From: Acidovorax sp.
GTDB taxonomy: Bacteria; Pseudomonadota; Gammaproteobacteria; Burkholderiales; Burkholderiaceae_C
Direction of reading: 5' to 3'
DNA: 38,898 bases
NCBI RefSeq assembly: GCF_022763525.1
Contig: NZ_JALEGG010000204.1
Span: 1-38,898, forward strand
Shown piece after piece: positions 1 through 8,075 of the stretch (positions are counted from its first letter, which is position 1; each line of letters starts with the position of its first letter). The position numbers and the translations under genes were made by a program. The notes beneath the pieces are model-generated. The model was given only the letters and a program-made list of their open reading frames with translations, ran no database searches and had not been told where the DNA came from.

Positions 1-523
1 CCCCCGCCCGGGGGCTGTGGGGGGCGGCCCCGCCCCTGAGCAGCTGGGTCGGCGCCCGCACCGCGGCCGGGTGGGGCGCCCGGGCCCCGCCCGCGCGCGC
101 GAACCCCGCGGGTCCGGGGGGGTTCGCGCGGAGGAAGTCAGGGCGCCAGTCGTGGGGGCGCAGGTCGTCGATGGGCACACCACCGGAGGTGGCCACGAGC
201 ACCAGGTGCGTGAGGCGTTCGGGCCGCTGCAGGGCGGCCAGCGCGGCCACGACGCCGCCCATGGATTGGGCAATCAGCGCGCAAGGCTGGTCCATGTACG
301 GCGTGACCGCATCGACCAGATCCTGCATGCGGTCGGCAGTGTTCGGCGGCATGTCCGCTGCCGATGCCCTGCCGAACCAGGGCCAGCCCGGCAGCACCCG
401 CTCGGCCGGGTGCGTGATCGCTGCGGAGACCGGCTGCCAGAACGCCGGGTTGCCGCCCACACCGGGCAGGAAGATCAGGCGCGTGGGTCCTGCCGCTGCC
501 GCGAACGCGCCGGGTTCAACCAT
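1..523 (-). CDS. Alpha/beta-fold hydrolase, C-terminus cut by window edge
   Basis: The minus-strand frame from ATG 523 is open to the window edge (about 174 codons). It starts MVEPGAFAAAAGPTRLIFLP and contains GVGGNPAFWQP (oxyanion-hole region), a nucleophile elbow AQSMGG near residue 92, and LTHLVLVATSGG, all typical of small alpha/beta hydrolases. The ATG overlaps the end of the upstream ProQ-like gene by eight bases (ATGGTTGA), so the two are probably translationally coupled. Over the last 40 codons homology to the family is still recognisable (AVRAPTQLLRGGAAPHSP, where relatives usually have something like APTLLLWGDADPISP), but the acid Asp is missing and the DNA is about 90 percent G+C. 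I suspect base-call errors at a contig end rather than real decay. The substrate is unknown. Confidence 0.75.
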   Translation of the reverse strand, partial: MVEPGAFAAAAGPTRLIFLPGVGGNPAFWQPVSAAITHPAERVLPGWPWFGRASAADMPPNTADRMQDLVDAVTPYMDQPCALIAQSMGGVVAALAALQRPERLTHLVLVATSGGVPIDDLRPHDWRPDFLRANPPGPAGFARAGGARAPHPAAVRAPTQLLRGGAAPHSPRAG

Positions 524-1475
524 GGGGCGCCGAGGCTGCTGGCGGCTGCGCCGCTACCGTGTCCCCAACATCCGCCGATGCAGCAGGCGCGGCAGCGGCA
601 TCTGCAGCCTGCTGTGCACGCGCTGCCGCCAGCCGGCGTGCGCGCTCCAGTTGCTGCCCCACGGTGCGGGGTACCAGGCCATACATGTCGGCAAACGCTT
701 CCAGCGTCTGGCCGCTGGCTTCGAAGGCACGCAGCAGTGCCTCGTCCCTGGCGTTGCGCGCGGCCCATTCGGCAAAGGCTTCTTCAAGGATGGCGTTGGC
801 GGCTTCGTCACGGCCCAACACCAGCGCGGTGTATGCCTCACGCGTGAGGCCCGAGGCTTCGAACGCCGCGATCATGCGGTGACGCAGCTTGGGCAGCAGG
901 TCTTCGGTGGGGCGGCCCTTGCTGTTCTTGCGGCGGCGGTACACCTCCAGCAGCGCGTGGTGCACATGCTCAGGGGCCATGGCCTCCACAGGCTGGCCCG
1001 CCAGATCGTGGCGTTTTTCACCTGCCGCCACACACTGCAAATAGCGCGTGGACCGCGTATGCAGGCCCAAGGCCACCTTGAGCGCTTCGCGCTCGAACAC
1101 GTCGGGGTGAGCGGCCAGGATGTCCTGAAAGATGCCGCGCTTGAGCGGACGGAACACCGCGCCGAACAGGTGCGGGTACAGCGCCGCCAACTGCTCCAGC
1201 GCCGGGTGCACGCGCTGGGGTGCACGTGGGCCCGCGCCGGGCGTGGGGGCGGCCTGGGGAGTGTTGTCGGCGGCCCCTTCCGGCGCGGGGCGCCCGTCGG
1301 GTTTGCGGCGGTTGCGGCCGCCACGGCGGGAGCCGCCTTTGCGCTGCGGCTCGGACGCACCGTCCTCAGCGGGTGGTGCGGCGGGCACAGCGGCAGCCTC
1401 GGCCGCCACCGGCGTGGCCGCGGGGGCGGCAGGAACTGCGTGGGGTTGTTCTTGGGCGGACGCGGACTCGGTCAT
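516..1475 (-). CDS. ProQ/FinO-family RNA chaperone
   Basis: The 319-residue protein has an Ala/Pro-rich low-complexity N-terminus (residues 1-75) ending in a basic Arg/Lys/Gly patch (KGGSRRGGRNRRK). The ProQ/FinO fold follows at about 90-190 (LFGAVFRPLKRGIFQDIL, then LGLHTRSTRYLQC). The C-terminal half contains a predicted helical HTH-like stretch (TLEAFADMYGLVPRTVGQQLERA) and another Ala-rich tail. ProQ-family proteins bind structured sRNAs and mRNA 3' ends. The disordered basic N-terminus probably adds RNA affinity. I chose ATG 1475 (MTESASA). An in-frame TTG lies 36 bases upstream but has no better ribosome site. The gene lies 129 bp after glcF and overlaps the downstream hydrolase start. 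Confidence 0.85.
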   Translation of the reverse strand: MTESASAQEQPHAVPAAPAATPVAAEAAAVPAAPPAEDGASEPQRKGGSRRGGRNRRKPDGRPAPEGAADNTPQAAPTPGAGPRAPQRVHPALEQLAALYPHLFGAVFRPLKRGIFQDILAAHPDVFEREALKVALGLHTRSTRYLQCVAAGEKRHDLAGQPVEAMAPEHVHHALLEVYRRRKNSKGRPTEDLLPKLRHRMIAAFEASGLTREAYTALVLGRDEAANAILEEAFAEWAARNARDEALLRAFEASGQTLEAFADMYGLVPRTVGQQLERARRLAAARAQQAADAAAAPAASADVGDTVAAQPPAASAPHG

Positions 1476-1604
1476 GGCAATGCGGTTCGGGGGCAAATGG
1501 GAAGGCAACAAAACCCGCGATCATGCCAGTGTTGCAAGGCCCTGCCGCCAGCGCAACGGATCGGGGATAGCGGGCGGGGCGGGCCACGGCCGGCCCGGCG
1601 TGCG

Positions 1605-2867
1605 TCAGGGCGTCTCCAGCGCCTCGTCCAGCACTTCCACCCAATGCCGCACCGGCGTGCCCGTGCCGCTCTGCAAATGGGTGATGCAGCCGATGTTGGC
1701 CGACAGGATCACATCGGGCGGCTGCTCGCCAAAGGACTCGGACAGCACGACGAGCTTGCGGTCGCGCAGCTGGTAGGACAGCTCGGGGTTCAGCACCGAG
1801 TACGTCCCGGCCGAGCCGCAGCACAGGTGGGCGTCGCTCTGCGCCGTGCGCAACCGGAAGCCGAGCTGGTTCAGATGCGTCTCGACCCCGCCACGCAGCT
1901 TCTGGCCGTGCTGCAGCGTGCAGGGGGGGTGGTAGGCATAGAGCGTGCCCGGCTGGTTCACGCGGCCCTGCAGCTTGGCGGCCAGCTCGGGCAGCATGGC
2001 GGGCAGCAGCTCCGACAGGTCGCGTGTGAGGGCGCTGATGCGCGCGGCCTTGTCCGCGTACTGCGGATCGTGCTGGAGGATGTGGCCGTATTCCTTGACG
2101 GTGACGCCGCAGCCCGAGGCGTTCATGACGATGGCCTCCACCCCGCCCGCCCCGTCCGGGTCCACCAGCGGCCACCACGCGTCGATGTTGGCGCGCATCT
2201 CGGCCATGCCGCCCGCCTGGTCGTTAAGGTGGAACTTCACGGCCCCGCAGCAGCCGGCCTGGGGCGCGATCACGGTCTGGATGCCCACCGCATCGAGCAC
2301 GCGGGCCGTGGCGGTGTTGATGTTCGGCATCATGGCCGGCTGCACGCAGCCGGCCAGCATGAGCACCTTGCGCGCATGTTCGCGCACGGGCCACGCCCCG
2401 GCCTCTTGCGGCGCGGGCACCTTGGCCTTGAGCGACGCGGGCAGCAGGCCGCGCACCATTTGCCCGGCCTTCATCGCCGGGGCGAACAGGGGCGATGGGA
2501 GGCCCTCCTTGAGCGCCCAGCGCAGGGCCTTCTCGCCCACGGGGCGGGGCACCTTTTCATCGACGATCTTGCGGCCGATGTCCACCAGGTGGCCGTACTG
2601 CACGCCGCTTGGGCAAGTGCTTTCGCAGTTGCGGCAGGTGAGGCACCGGTCCAGGTGCAGCTGCGTGGCGCGCGTGGGCGTCGCGCCCTCGAGCACCTGC
2701 TTGATGAGGTAGATGCGCCCGCGCGGGCCGTCGAGCTCGTCGCCCAGCAGCTGGTAGGTGGGGCAGGTCGCAGTGCAGAAGCCGCAATGCACGCACTTGC
2801 GCACGATGGCTTCGGCTTCCAGGCCGTCGGCGCGCGCGGCGTATTCGGGGGCGAGTTGGGTTTGCAT
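1605..2867 (-). CDS. glcF: Glycolate oxidase iron-sulfur subunit
   Basis: This 420-residue protein carries two CxxCxxCxxxCP ferredoxin motifs (Cys 25/28/31/35 and 75/78/81/85) that bind two [4Fe-4S] clusters. Two cysteine-rich CCG-type domains follow: QAGCCGAVKFH with ASGCGVTVKEY, and HPPCTLQHGQ with HLCCGSAGTY. This is the complete GlcF layout and length. In the GlcDEF complex it passes electrons from glycolate oxidation (glycolate to glyoxylate) to the quinone pool at the inner membrane. It is transcribed downstream of glcE, with a DUF1275 gene between them. The ATG at 2867 begins MQTQLAPEYA, the usual N-terminus for the family. Confidence 0.95.
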   Translation of the reverse strand: MQTQLAPEYAARADGLEAEAIVRKCVHCGFCTATCPTYQLLGDELDGPRGRIYLIKQVLEGATPTRATQLHLDRCLTCRNCESTCPSGVQYGHLVDIGRKIVDEKVPRPVGEKALRWALKEGLPSPLFAPAMKAGQMVRGLLPASLKAKVPAPQEAGAWPVREHARKVLMLAGCVQPAMMPNINTATARVLDAVGIQTVIAPQAGCCGAVKFHLNDQAGGMAEMRANIDAWWPLVDPDGAGGVEAIVMNASGCGVTVKEYGHILQHDPQYADKAARISALTRDLSELLPAMLPELAAKLQGRVNQPGTLYAYHPPCTLQHGQKLRGGVETHLNQLGFRLRTAQSDAHLCCGSAGTYSVLNPELSYQLRDRKLVVLSESFGEQPPDVILSANIGCITHLQSGTGTPVRHWVEVLDEALETP

Positions 2868-2924
2868 GGCGTCAGCGTGGGGGGTCTCGAAGGGGTAGCG
2901 GCAGGGTAGCGGACGGGCAGGCCC

Positions 2925-3725
2925 TCAATGCGGCGCACCGGGGCCAGGATCGGGGGCGGGCGCACCGCGCCACTGCGCCAGCAGCTGCCGCAGGCGTGCG
3001 CGGTCGGCCCACAGCGGCGGCAGCGACAGCGTGAGCAGCACGAGCGCCAGCGGCACCACGAAGATGAACCCCACATGCTTGAACCCCGCCGCGCCCACCA
3101 GGCCGCCGCCAAGGAACACGCACACCAGCCCGGCAAACAGGCGCAGCCGCTCGCGGTTGGCCCGCACCTGCTGCTCGGGCGCGGTGCCCTGGCGGTTCCA
3201 GTAGAGCATCTTGCCCATCTCGATGCCGAGGTCGGTCACCACCCCGGTCATGTGCGTGGTGCGGATCTGCGCAGAGGACATCTTGGTGACCACCGCGTTC
3301 TGCAGGCCCATGAGGTAGGCCAGCAGCAGCACCGTGAGCGGCACGGCGAACGGCGTGCGCCAGCCCAGGGTGATTGCGCCCATCAACCCGAACAGCAGCA
3401 TCAGCACGGCCTCGATGAGCAGCGGCAGCGCATAGGTGCTGCGCAGGTGATGGTGGCGCGCCCAGTTGACGAGGATCGCCGTGCTGCCCGCGCCCGACAT
3501 GAACGCCCAAAGCGCCCCCACCGCCCCCAGCACCAGCTTCATGTTGCCCAGCACCAGGTTGTCGGCCAGGGACGAGAGAAACCCGGTCATGTGCGAGGTG
3601 TACATGTGCACCACCAGGAAGCCCCCGGCGTTGACAGCTCCGGCGTTGAACGCCAGCAGCAGGCCCAGTACCCGGTTGCTGGTCACCGTGCGGTGGTGGC
3701 CCGTGAGATGGCGCAGTCGTCGCAT
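2925..3725 (-). CDS. DUF1275 (YoaK-type) membrane protein
   Basis: The predicted 266-residue integral membrane protein has about six hydrophobic segments and the features of the YoaK/DUF1275 family: an N-terminal half with LAFNAGAVNAGGFLVVHMYTSHMTGFLSS and a repeat-like second half with LMGLQNAVVTKMSSAQIRTTHMTGV. The two copies of the HMTG motif mark the internal duplication. Transport has been proposed for the family but no substrate is established. I chose ATG 3725 (MRRLRHLTGH); the frame stays open further upstream but would overlap glcE. It sits 37 bp after glcE and 57 bp before glcF, an unusual insertion in the glc operon. Whether it is functionally linked to glycolate is unknown. Confidence 0.85.
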   Translation of the reverse strand: MRRLRHLTGHHRTVTSNRVLGLLLAFNAGAVNAGGFLVVHMYTSHMTGFLSSLADNLVLGNMKLVLGAVGALWAFMSGAGSTAILVNWARHHHLRSTYALPLLIEAVLMLLFGLMGAITLGWRTPFAVPLTVLLLAYLMGLQNAVVTKMSSAQIRTTHMTGVVTDLGIEMGKMLYWNRQGTAPEQQVRANRERLRLFAGLVCVFLGGGLVGAAGFKHVGFIFVVPLALVLLTLSLPPLWADRARLRQLLAQWRGAPAPDPGPGAPH

Positions 3726-3762
3726 GCTGGCAATACGCAAGAAATGGGCGCGAACAGCCCGG

Positions 3763-4890
3763 CTACCAGCCCCGCGCCACGCGGCCCGGGTTGAATATCC
3801 CGGCGGGATCGAAGCTGTGCTTGAGCCGCGCATGGATGGCCTCAAGCGCCTTGGAGTTCAAATCAAAATGGCCTCCCGCGCTTGCAGGACCTGCGCTGGA
3901 AGCTACAAAAACAGAAGCACTACCACCCACCGCGCTGGCCGCTGCACGCAGCGCTTCGGCATCCGATTCAGGCGCCTGGACCCAGCGCAGCGCGCCATGC
4001 CACTCCACCAGGGGCGTGGCGCCGCCGGGCAGGCTCAGCACGGGCGCCGTGGCCGGCACGGAAAGGCGCCAGAGCGCGTGGTCGGGGCGCCTGGCGCGGT
4101 CGGCGAACCACGGCAGCGTCTGCTCGCGGCAGGCCACCCAGTCGGCGGCCACCGCGGCGTTGTCCATGCGCGTGCCGCCCATCGACTTGCACGCCGCCTC
4201 CACCGCAGCCACGGCGCCGCGCAGGCGCACATACAGCGTCCCGCTGTCCCCGTCCTGCACCCAGCAGCTCGCATTGAGCGGCAGCGGCTGTCCGCCCCAG
4301 GCGTGCAGCTGGCGCAAGGCATCGGCCTGCGGGATGTGATCGAACCGAAGTGTGGCCTCGGCAGGCGACACGGGCAGCACCTTCAGGCTCACCTCCGTCA
4401 GCAGGCCCAGCGTGCCCCAGGCACCAGCCATGAGGCGCGAAACGTCGTAGCCCGCGACGTTCTTCATGACCTGGCCGCCGAACGTGAGCAGCTCGGCCCG
4501 GCCATTGATCAGGGTCACGCCCAGCAGGTAGTCGCGCACGGCGCCCACACTGGCACGGGCGGGGCCCGACAGGCCGGCGGCGACCATGCCACCCACCGTG
4601 GCGGCATCCGAGGGCGTTTTGGCAAAGTGCGGGGGCTCGAAAGGCAGGCACTGGCCTTGTTCGGCCAGCGCGGCTTCCAGCTCGGCCAGCGGAGTGCCGG
4701 CCCGCACCGTGACCACCAGCTCGCTCGGCTCGTAGCTCAGGATGCCGCGCAGTGCGCGCGTGTCCAGCACTTCGCCATGCAGCGCCAGTCCGTGAAAGTC
4801 CTTGGTGCCTCCGCCACGGATGCGCAAAGGGGTCTGGTCAGCGGCAGCGGCGCGCACGCGGTCGGCGATCTGGGCAAGGGCGAAGTCCAT
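3763..4890 (-). CDS. glcE: Glycolate oxidase FAD-binding subunit
   Basis: This FAD_binding_4 (PCMH-type) protein has PLRIRGGGTKDFHG near the N-terminus, a flavin-binding stretch (TVGGMVAAGLSGPARASVGAVRDYLLGV) and KNVAGYDVSRLMAGAWGTLGLLTEV, which is diagnostic for GlcE. It ends in FDPAGIFNPGRVARGW. ATG 4890 (MDFALAQ) gives 375 residues; ATG 4899 and 4914 are in frame and possible. GlcE works with GlcD and GlcF in glycolate oxidation, but glcD is not in this window; the upstream neighbour is amtB behind a terminator. Residues 325-345 are encoded by a copy of a dispersed hairpin repeat (3857-3917), replacing a stretch that is normally part of the flavoprotein C-domain. The reading frame is intact across it. 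Confidence 0.93.
   Translation of the reverse strand: MDFALAQIADRVRAAAADQTPLRIRGGGTKDFHGLALHGEVLDTRALRGILSYEPSELVVTVRAGTPLAELEAALAEQGQCLPFEPPHFAKTPSDAATVGGMVAAGLSGPARASVGAVRDYLLGVTLINGRAELLTFGGQVMKNVAGYDVSRLMAGAWGTLGLLTEVSLKVLPVSPAEATLRFDHIPQADALRQLHAWGGQPLPLNASCWVQDGDSGTLYVRLRGAVAAVEAACKSMGGTRMDNAAVAADWVACREQTLPWFADRARRPDHALWRLSVPATAPVLSLPGGATPLVEWHGALRWVQAPESDAEALRAAASAVGGSASVFVASSAGPASAGGHFDLNSKALEAIHARLKHSFDPAGIFNPGRVARGW
3857..3917 (-). repeat. REP-like hairpin element, copy E (inside glcE)
   Basis: On the minus strand it reads TTTTTGTAGCTTCCAGCGC, then TCCTGCAAGCGC, then GGAGGCCATTTTGATTTGAA. The layout is the same as in copies at 12011, 19624, 21410 and 34183: a TAGCT box, two facing GCGC arms and a tail of AGG/AGCC-xxTTT-x-TTCAA type. 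Unlike the other four it lies wholly inside a coding frame (glcE) and is translated. Confidence 0.75.
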
Positions 4891-5051
4891 GCCTTGCATC
4901 GTAGCGGCAGCCATGTCCGGCGCCGCAGGCCTAGCCCGTGAATTTTTTGAACAGCGCGCGTGCAAAGGACTCGGACCCGCGCGGAAAGTTGTCTGGTGGA
5001 GCCGGCTCGGGCATCCCTGCCAAAGCAGACAGCGAGCCCTCCCACGGTACG

Positions 5052-5076
5052 AAAAAAACCCGCCGTTGCCGGCGGG
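5052..5076 (-). terminator. Rho-independent terminator after amtB
   Basis: A perfect 7-bp stem (CCCGCCG/CGGCGGG, 4-nt loop) is followed on the minus strand by seven T. It separates the ammonium operon from glcE. Confidence 0.9.
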
Positions 5077-5162
5077 CTCAACTACCTAGAGGAGTGACTC
5101 GCTTGTTCTTTTTGCGACGCTGCGGTGCCACCAGACACCGCAGCGCGTGGGGCGCAGGCGGA

Positions 5163-6710
5163 TCAGCGGTTGTACGCAGTTTCGCCGTGCGAAGTGATGT
5201 CCAGGCCTTCGCGTTCGTCTTCTTCGGAGACACGCAGGCCCACCGTCAGGTCGACGACCTTGTAGGCGACGAAGGAAACCACGCCCGACCACACGATGGT
5301 CAGCAGCACGGCCTTGGCCTGCGTCCACACCTGTGCGGCGATGGAGTAGTCGGCCGCAGTCACCATGGAAGCAGTCACCCAGTCGGCCACGTAGCCAGGG
5401 CCACCCAGGCCGGGGGCGTTGAACACGCCGGTCAGCAGGGCGCCGACGATGCCGCCGATGCCGTGCACGCCGAACACGTCGAGCGAGTCGTCCGCGCCCA
5501 GCAGCTTCTTGAGGCCGTTGACACCCCACAGGCAGGCAAAACCACCCACCAGGCCGATCACCAGCGCGCCGCCGATGCCCACGTTGCCGGCAGCCGGCGT
5601 GATGGCCACCAGGCCGGCCACGGCACCCGATGCGGCACCCAGCATCGACGCCTTGCCGCGCATCAGCGCTTCACCGATGCACCATGCCAGCACGGCAGCG
5701 GCGGTAGCCACCAGCGTGTTGATGAAGGCCAGGGCGGCGAAGCCGTTGGCTTCCAGGGCAGAGCCAGCGTTGAAGCCGAACCAGCCCACCCACAGCAGCG
5801 AGGCGCCCACCATCGTCAGCGTCAGGCTGTGAGGCGCCATGGCTTCCTTGCCGTAGCCGATGCGCTTGCCCACCATGAACGCGCCCACCAGGCCCGCCAC
5901 AGCGGCGTTGATGTGTACCACGGTGCCGCCAGCAAAGTCCAGAGCACCCCACTGCCAGATCTGGCCGGCCTTGCCGGTCATGGCGTCGGCCACTTCCTTG
6001 GAGGCGTAGGCGTCCGGGCCCATCCAGAACCACACCATGTGGGCGATGGGCAGGTAGCTGAAGGTGAACCACAGCACCATGAACAGCATGACGGCGCTGA
6101 ACTTGATGCGTTCTGCGAACGCACCGACGATCAGGGCGCAGGTGATGCCGGCGAACGTGGCCTGGAAGGCGGCGAACACCACTTCCGGAATCACGACACC
6201 CTTGCTGAACGTGGCCGCGTTGGCAAACGTGCCTGCGGCGTTGTCCCAGATGCCCTTCATGAACAGCCGGTCGAAACCACCGATGTACGCACCGCCTTCG
6301 GTGAAGGCCAGGCTGTAGCCGTAGATGAACCACAGCACCACGATCATCGAGAACGTGACCATCACCTGCATGAGCACGGACAGCATGTTCTTGCTGCGCA
6401 CCAGGCCACCGTAGAACAGCGCCAGGCCGGGCAGGACCATCAGGATCACGAGGATGGTGGAGGTCATCATCCAGGCGGTGTCACCCTTGTTGGGGACGGG
6501 AGCGGGTGCCTCGGCGGCAGAAGCCGGAGCAGCGGCCGCTGCCGCTGCGGGGGCAGCCGCAGCCGCGGGCGCCGGGGCTTCTGCGGCTGGAGCGGCCGCA
6601 GCGGGCGCGGCGGCGGCCGGCTCGGTGGCGGCGGGCGCCTGTGCCAGGGACAGGTTGCCCATGGTCAGCAGACCCAGCCCCAGGATGAAGGAAGCAAGCA
6701 GTTTTTTCAT
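5163..6710 (-). CDS. amtB: Ammonium transporter
   Basis: This 515-residue Amt/Rh protein begins with a cleavable signal peptide (MKKLLASFILGLGLLTMGNL..., cleavage near LAQA) and an Ala/Pro-rich linker to about residue 72. The usual 11-TM Amt core follows. Recognisable features are GLALFYGGLVRSKN in TM1, the twin pore histidines in GTVVHINAAVAG and DVFGVHGIGGIVGAL, and the Amt signature in between. It imports ammonium across the inner membrane and is gated by GlnK. It is the last gene of the porin-glnK-amtB unit, 36 bp after glnK, and ends at a strong terminator. The long Ala-rich linker is longer than in enteric AmtB and probably flexible on the periplasmic side. Confidence 0.97.
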   Translation of the reverse strand: MKKLLASFILGLGLLTMGNLSLAQAPAATEPAAAAPAAAAPAAEAPAPAAAAAPAAAAAAAPASAAEAPAPVPNKGDTAWMMTSTILVILMVLPGLALFYGGLVRSKNMLSVLMQVMVTFSMIVVLWFIYGYSLAFTEGGAYIGGFDRLFMKGIWDNAAGTFANAATFSKGVVIPEVVFAAFQATFAGITCALIVGAFAERIKFSAVMLFMVLWFTFSYLPIAHMVWFWMGPDAYASKEVADAMTGKAGQIWQWGALDFAGGTVVHINAAVAGLVGAFMVGKRIGYGKEAMAPHSLTLTMVGASLLWVGWFGFNAGSALEANGFAALAFINTLVATAAAVLAWCIGEALMRGKASMLGAASGAVAGLVAITPAAGNVGIGGALVIGLVGGFACLWGVNGLKKLLGADDSLDVFGVHGIGGIVGALLTGVFNAPGLGGPGYVADWVTASMVTAADYSIAAQVWTQAKAVLLTIVWSGVVSFVAYKVVDLTVGLRVSEEDEREGLDITSHGETAYNR

Positions 6711-6746
6711 GGCGTCTCTCTTATGGGATGGTTTGCGGCCCCGCCC

Positions 6747-7860
<1,114 letters not shown>

Positions 7861-7899
7861 GTTTCCTCCGGGTGGGACAAAGTAGGGACAGCGGCTTTA

Positions 7900-7915
7900 A
7901 GCATGGACCGTGCCA
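7900..7915 (-). promoter_or_regulatory. Sigma-54 (-24/-12) promoter of porin-glnK-amtB
   Basis: The minus strand reads TGGCACGGTCCATGCT. Against consensus TGGCACG-N4-TTGCW only one base of the -12 box differs, and the invariant GG and GC are correctly spaced. It would start transcription near 7889, giving a leader of about 29 nt with GGAGG before the ATG at 7860. Confidence 0.85.
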
Positions 7916-7997
7916 CGGACCGGTGCCATGCCCACCGGCCGGTTGCGTCGCGTTACAACGTTCCCCGGTACAGTCACACGGCGTGCACAGCGGCCAA

Positions 7998-8014
7998 TGC
8001 ACCTTCTTGGTGCA
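7998..8014. promoter_or_regulatory. NtrC-type enhancer dyad
   Basis: TGCACC-TTCTT-GGTGCA is a perfect 6+5+6 inverted repeat that matches the NtrC consensus (TGCACC-N5-GGTGCA). It lies about 85 bp upstream of the -24 element, a normal distance for an enhancer-binding protein. Extra TGCAC half sites occur at 7984 and 8029. Confidence 0.85.
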
Positions 8015-8075
8015 GATTCGACCTTCACTGCACGCGATAACAAAAAATCGCACCCAACTGGGGAGGAACTGGTTC

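Noticed and set aside
171-2909. Very long plus-strand open frame over the glcF/ProQ region
   Set aside because: It is the antisense shadow of high-GC genes on the minus strand. The encoded sequence is Arg/Gly/His-rich without domain features, whereas the minus strand shows clear ProQ and GlcF motifs.
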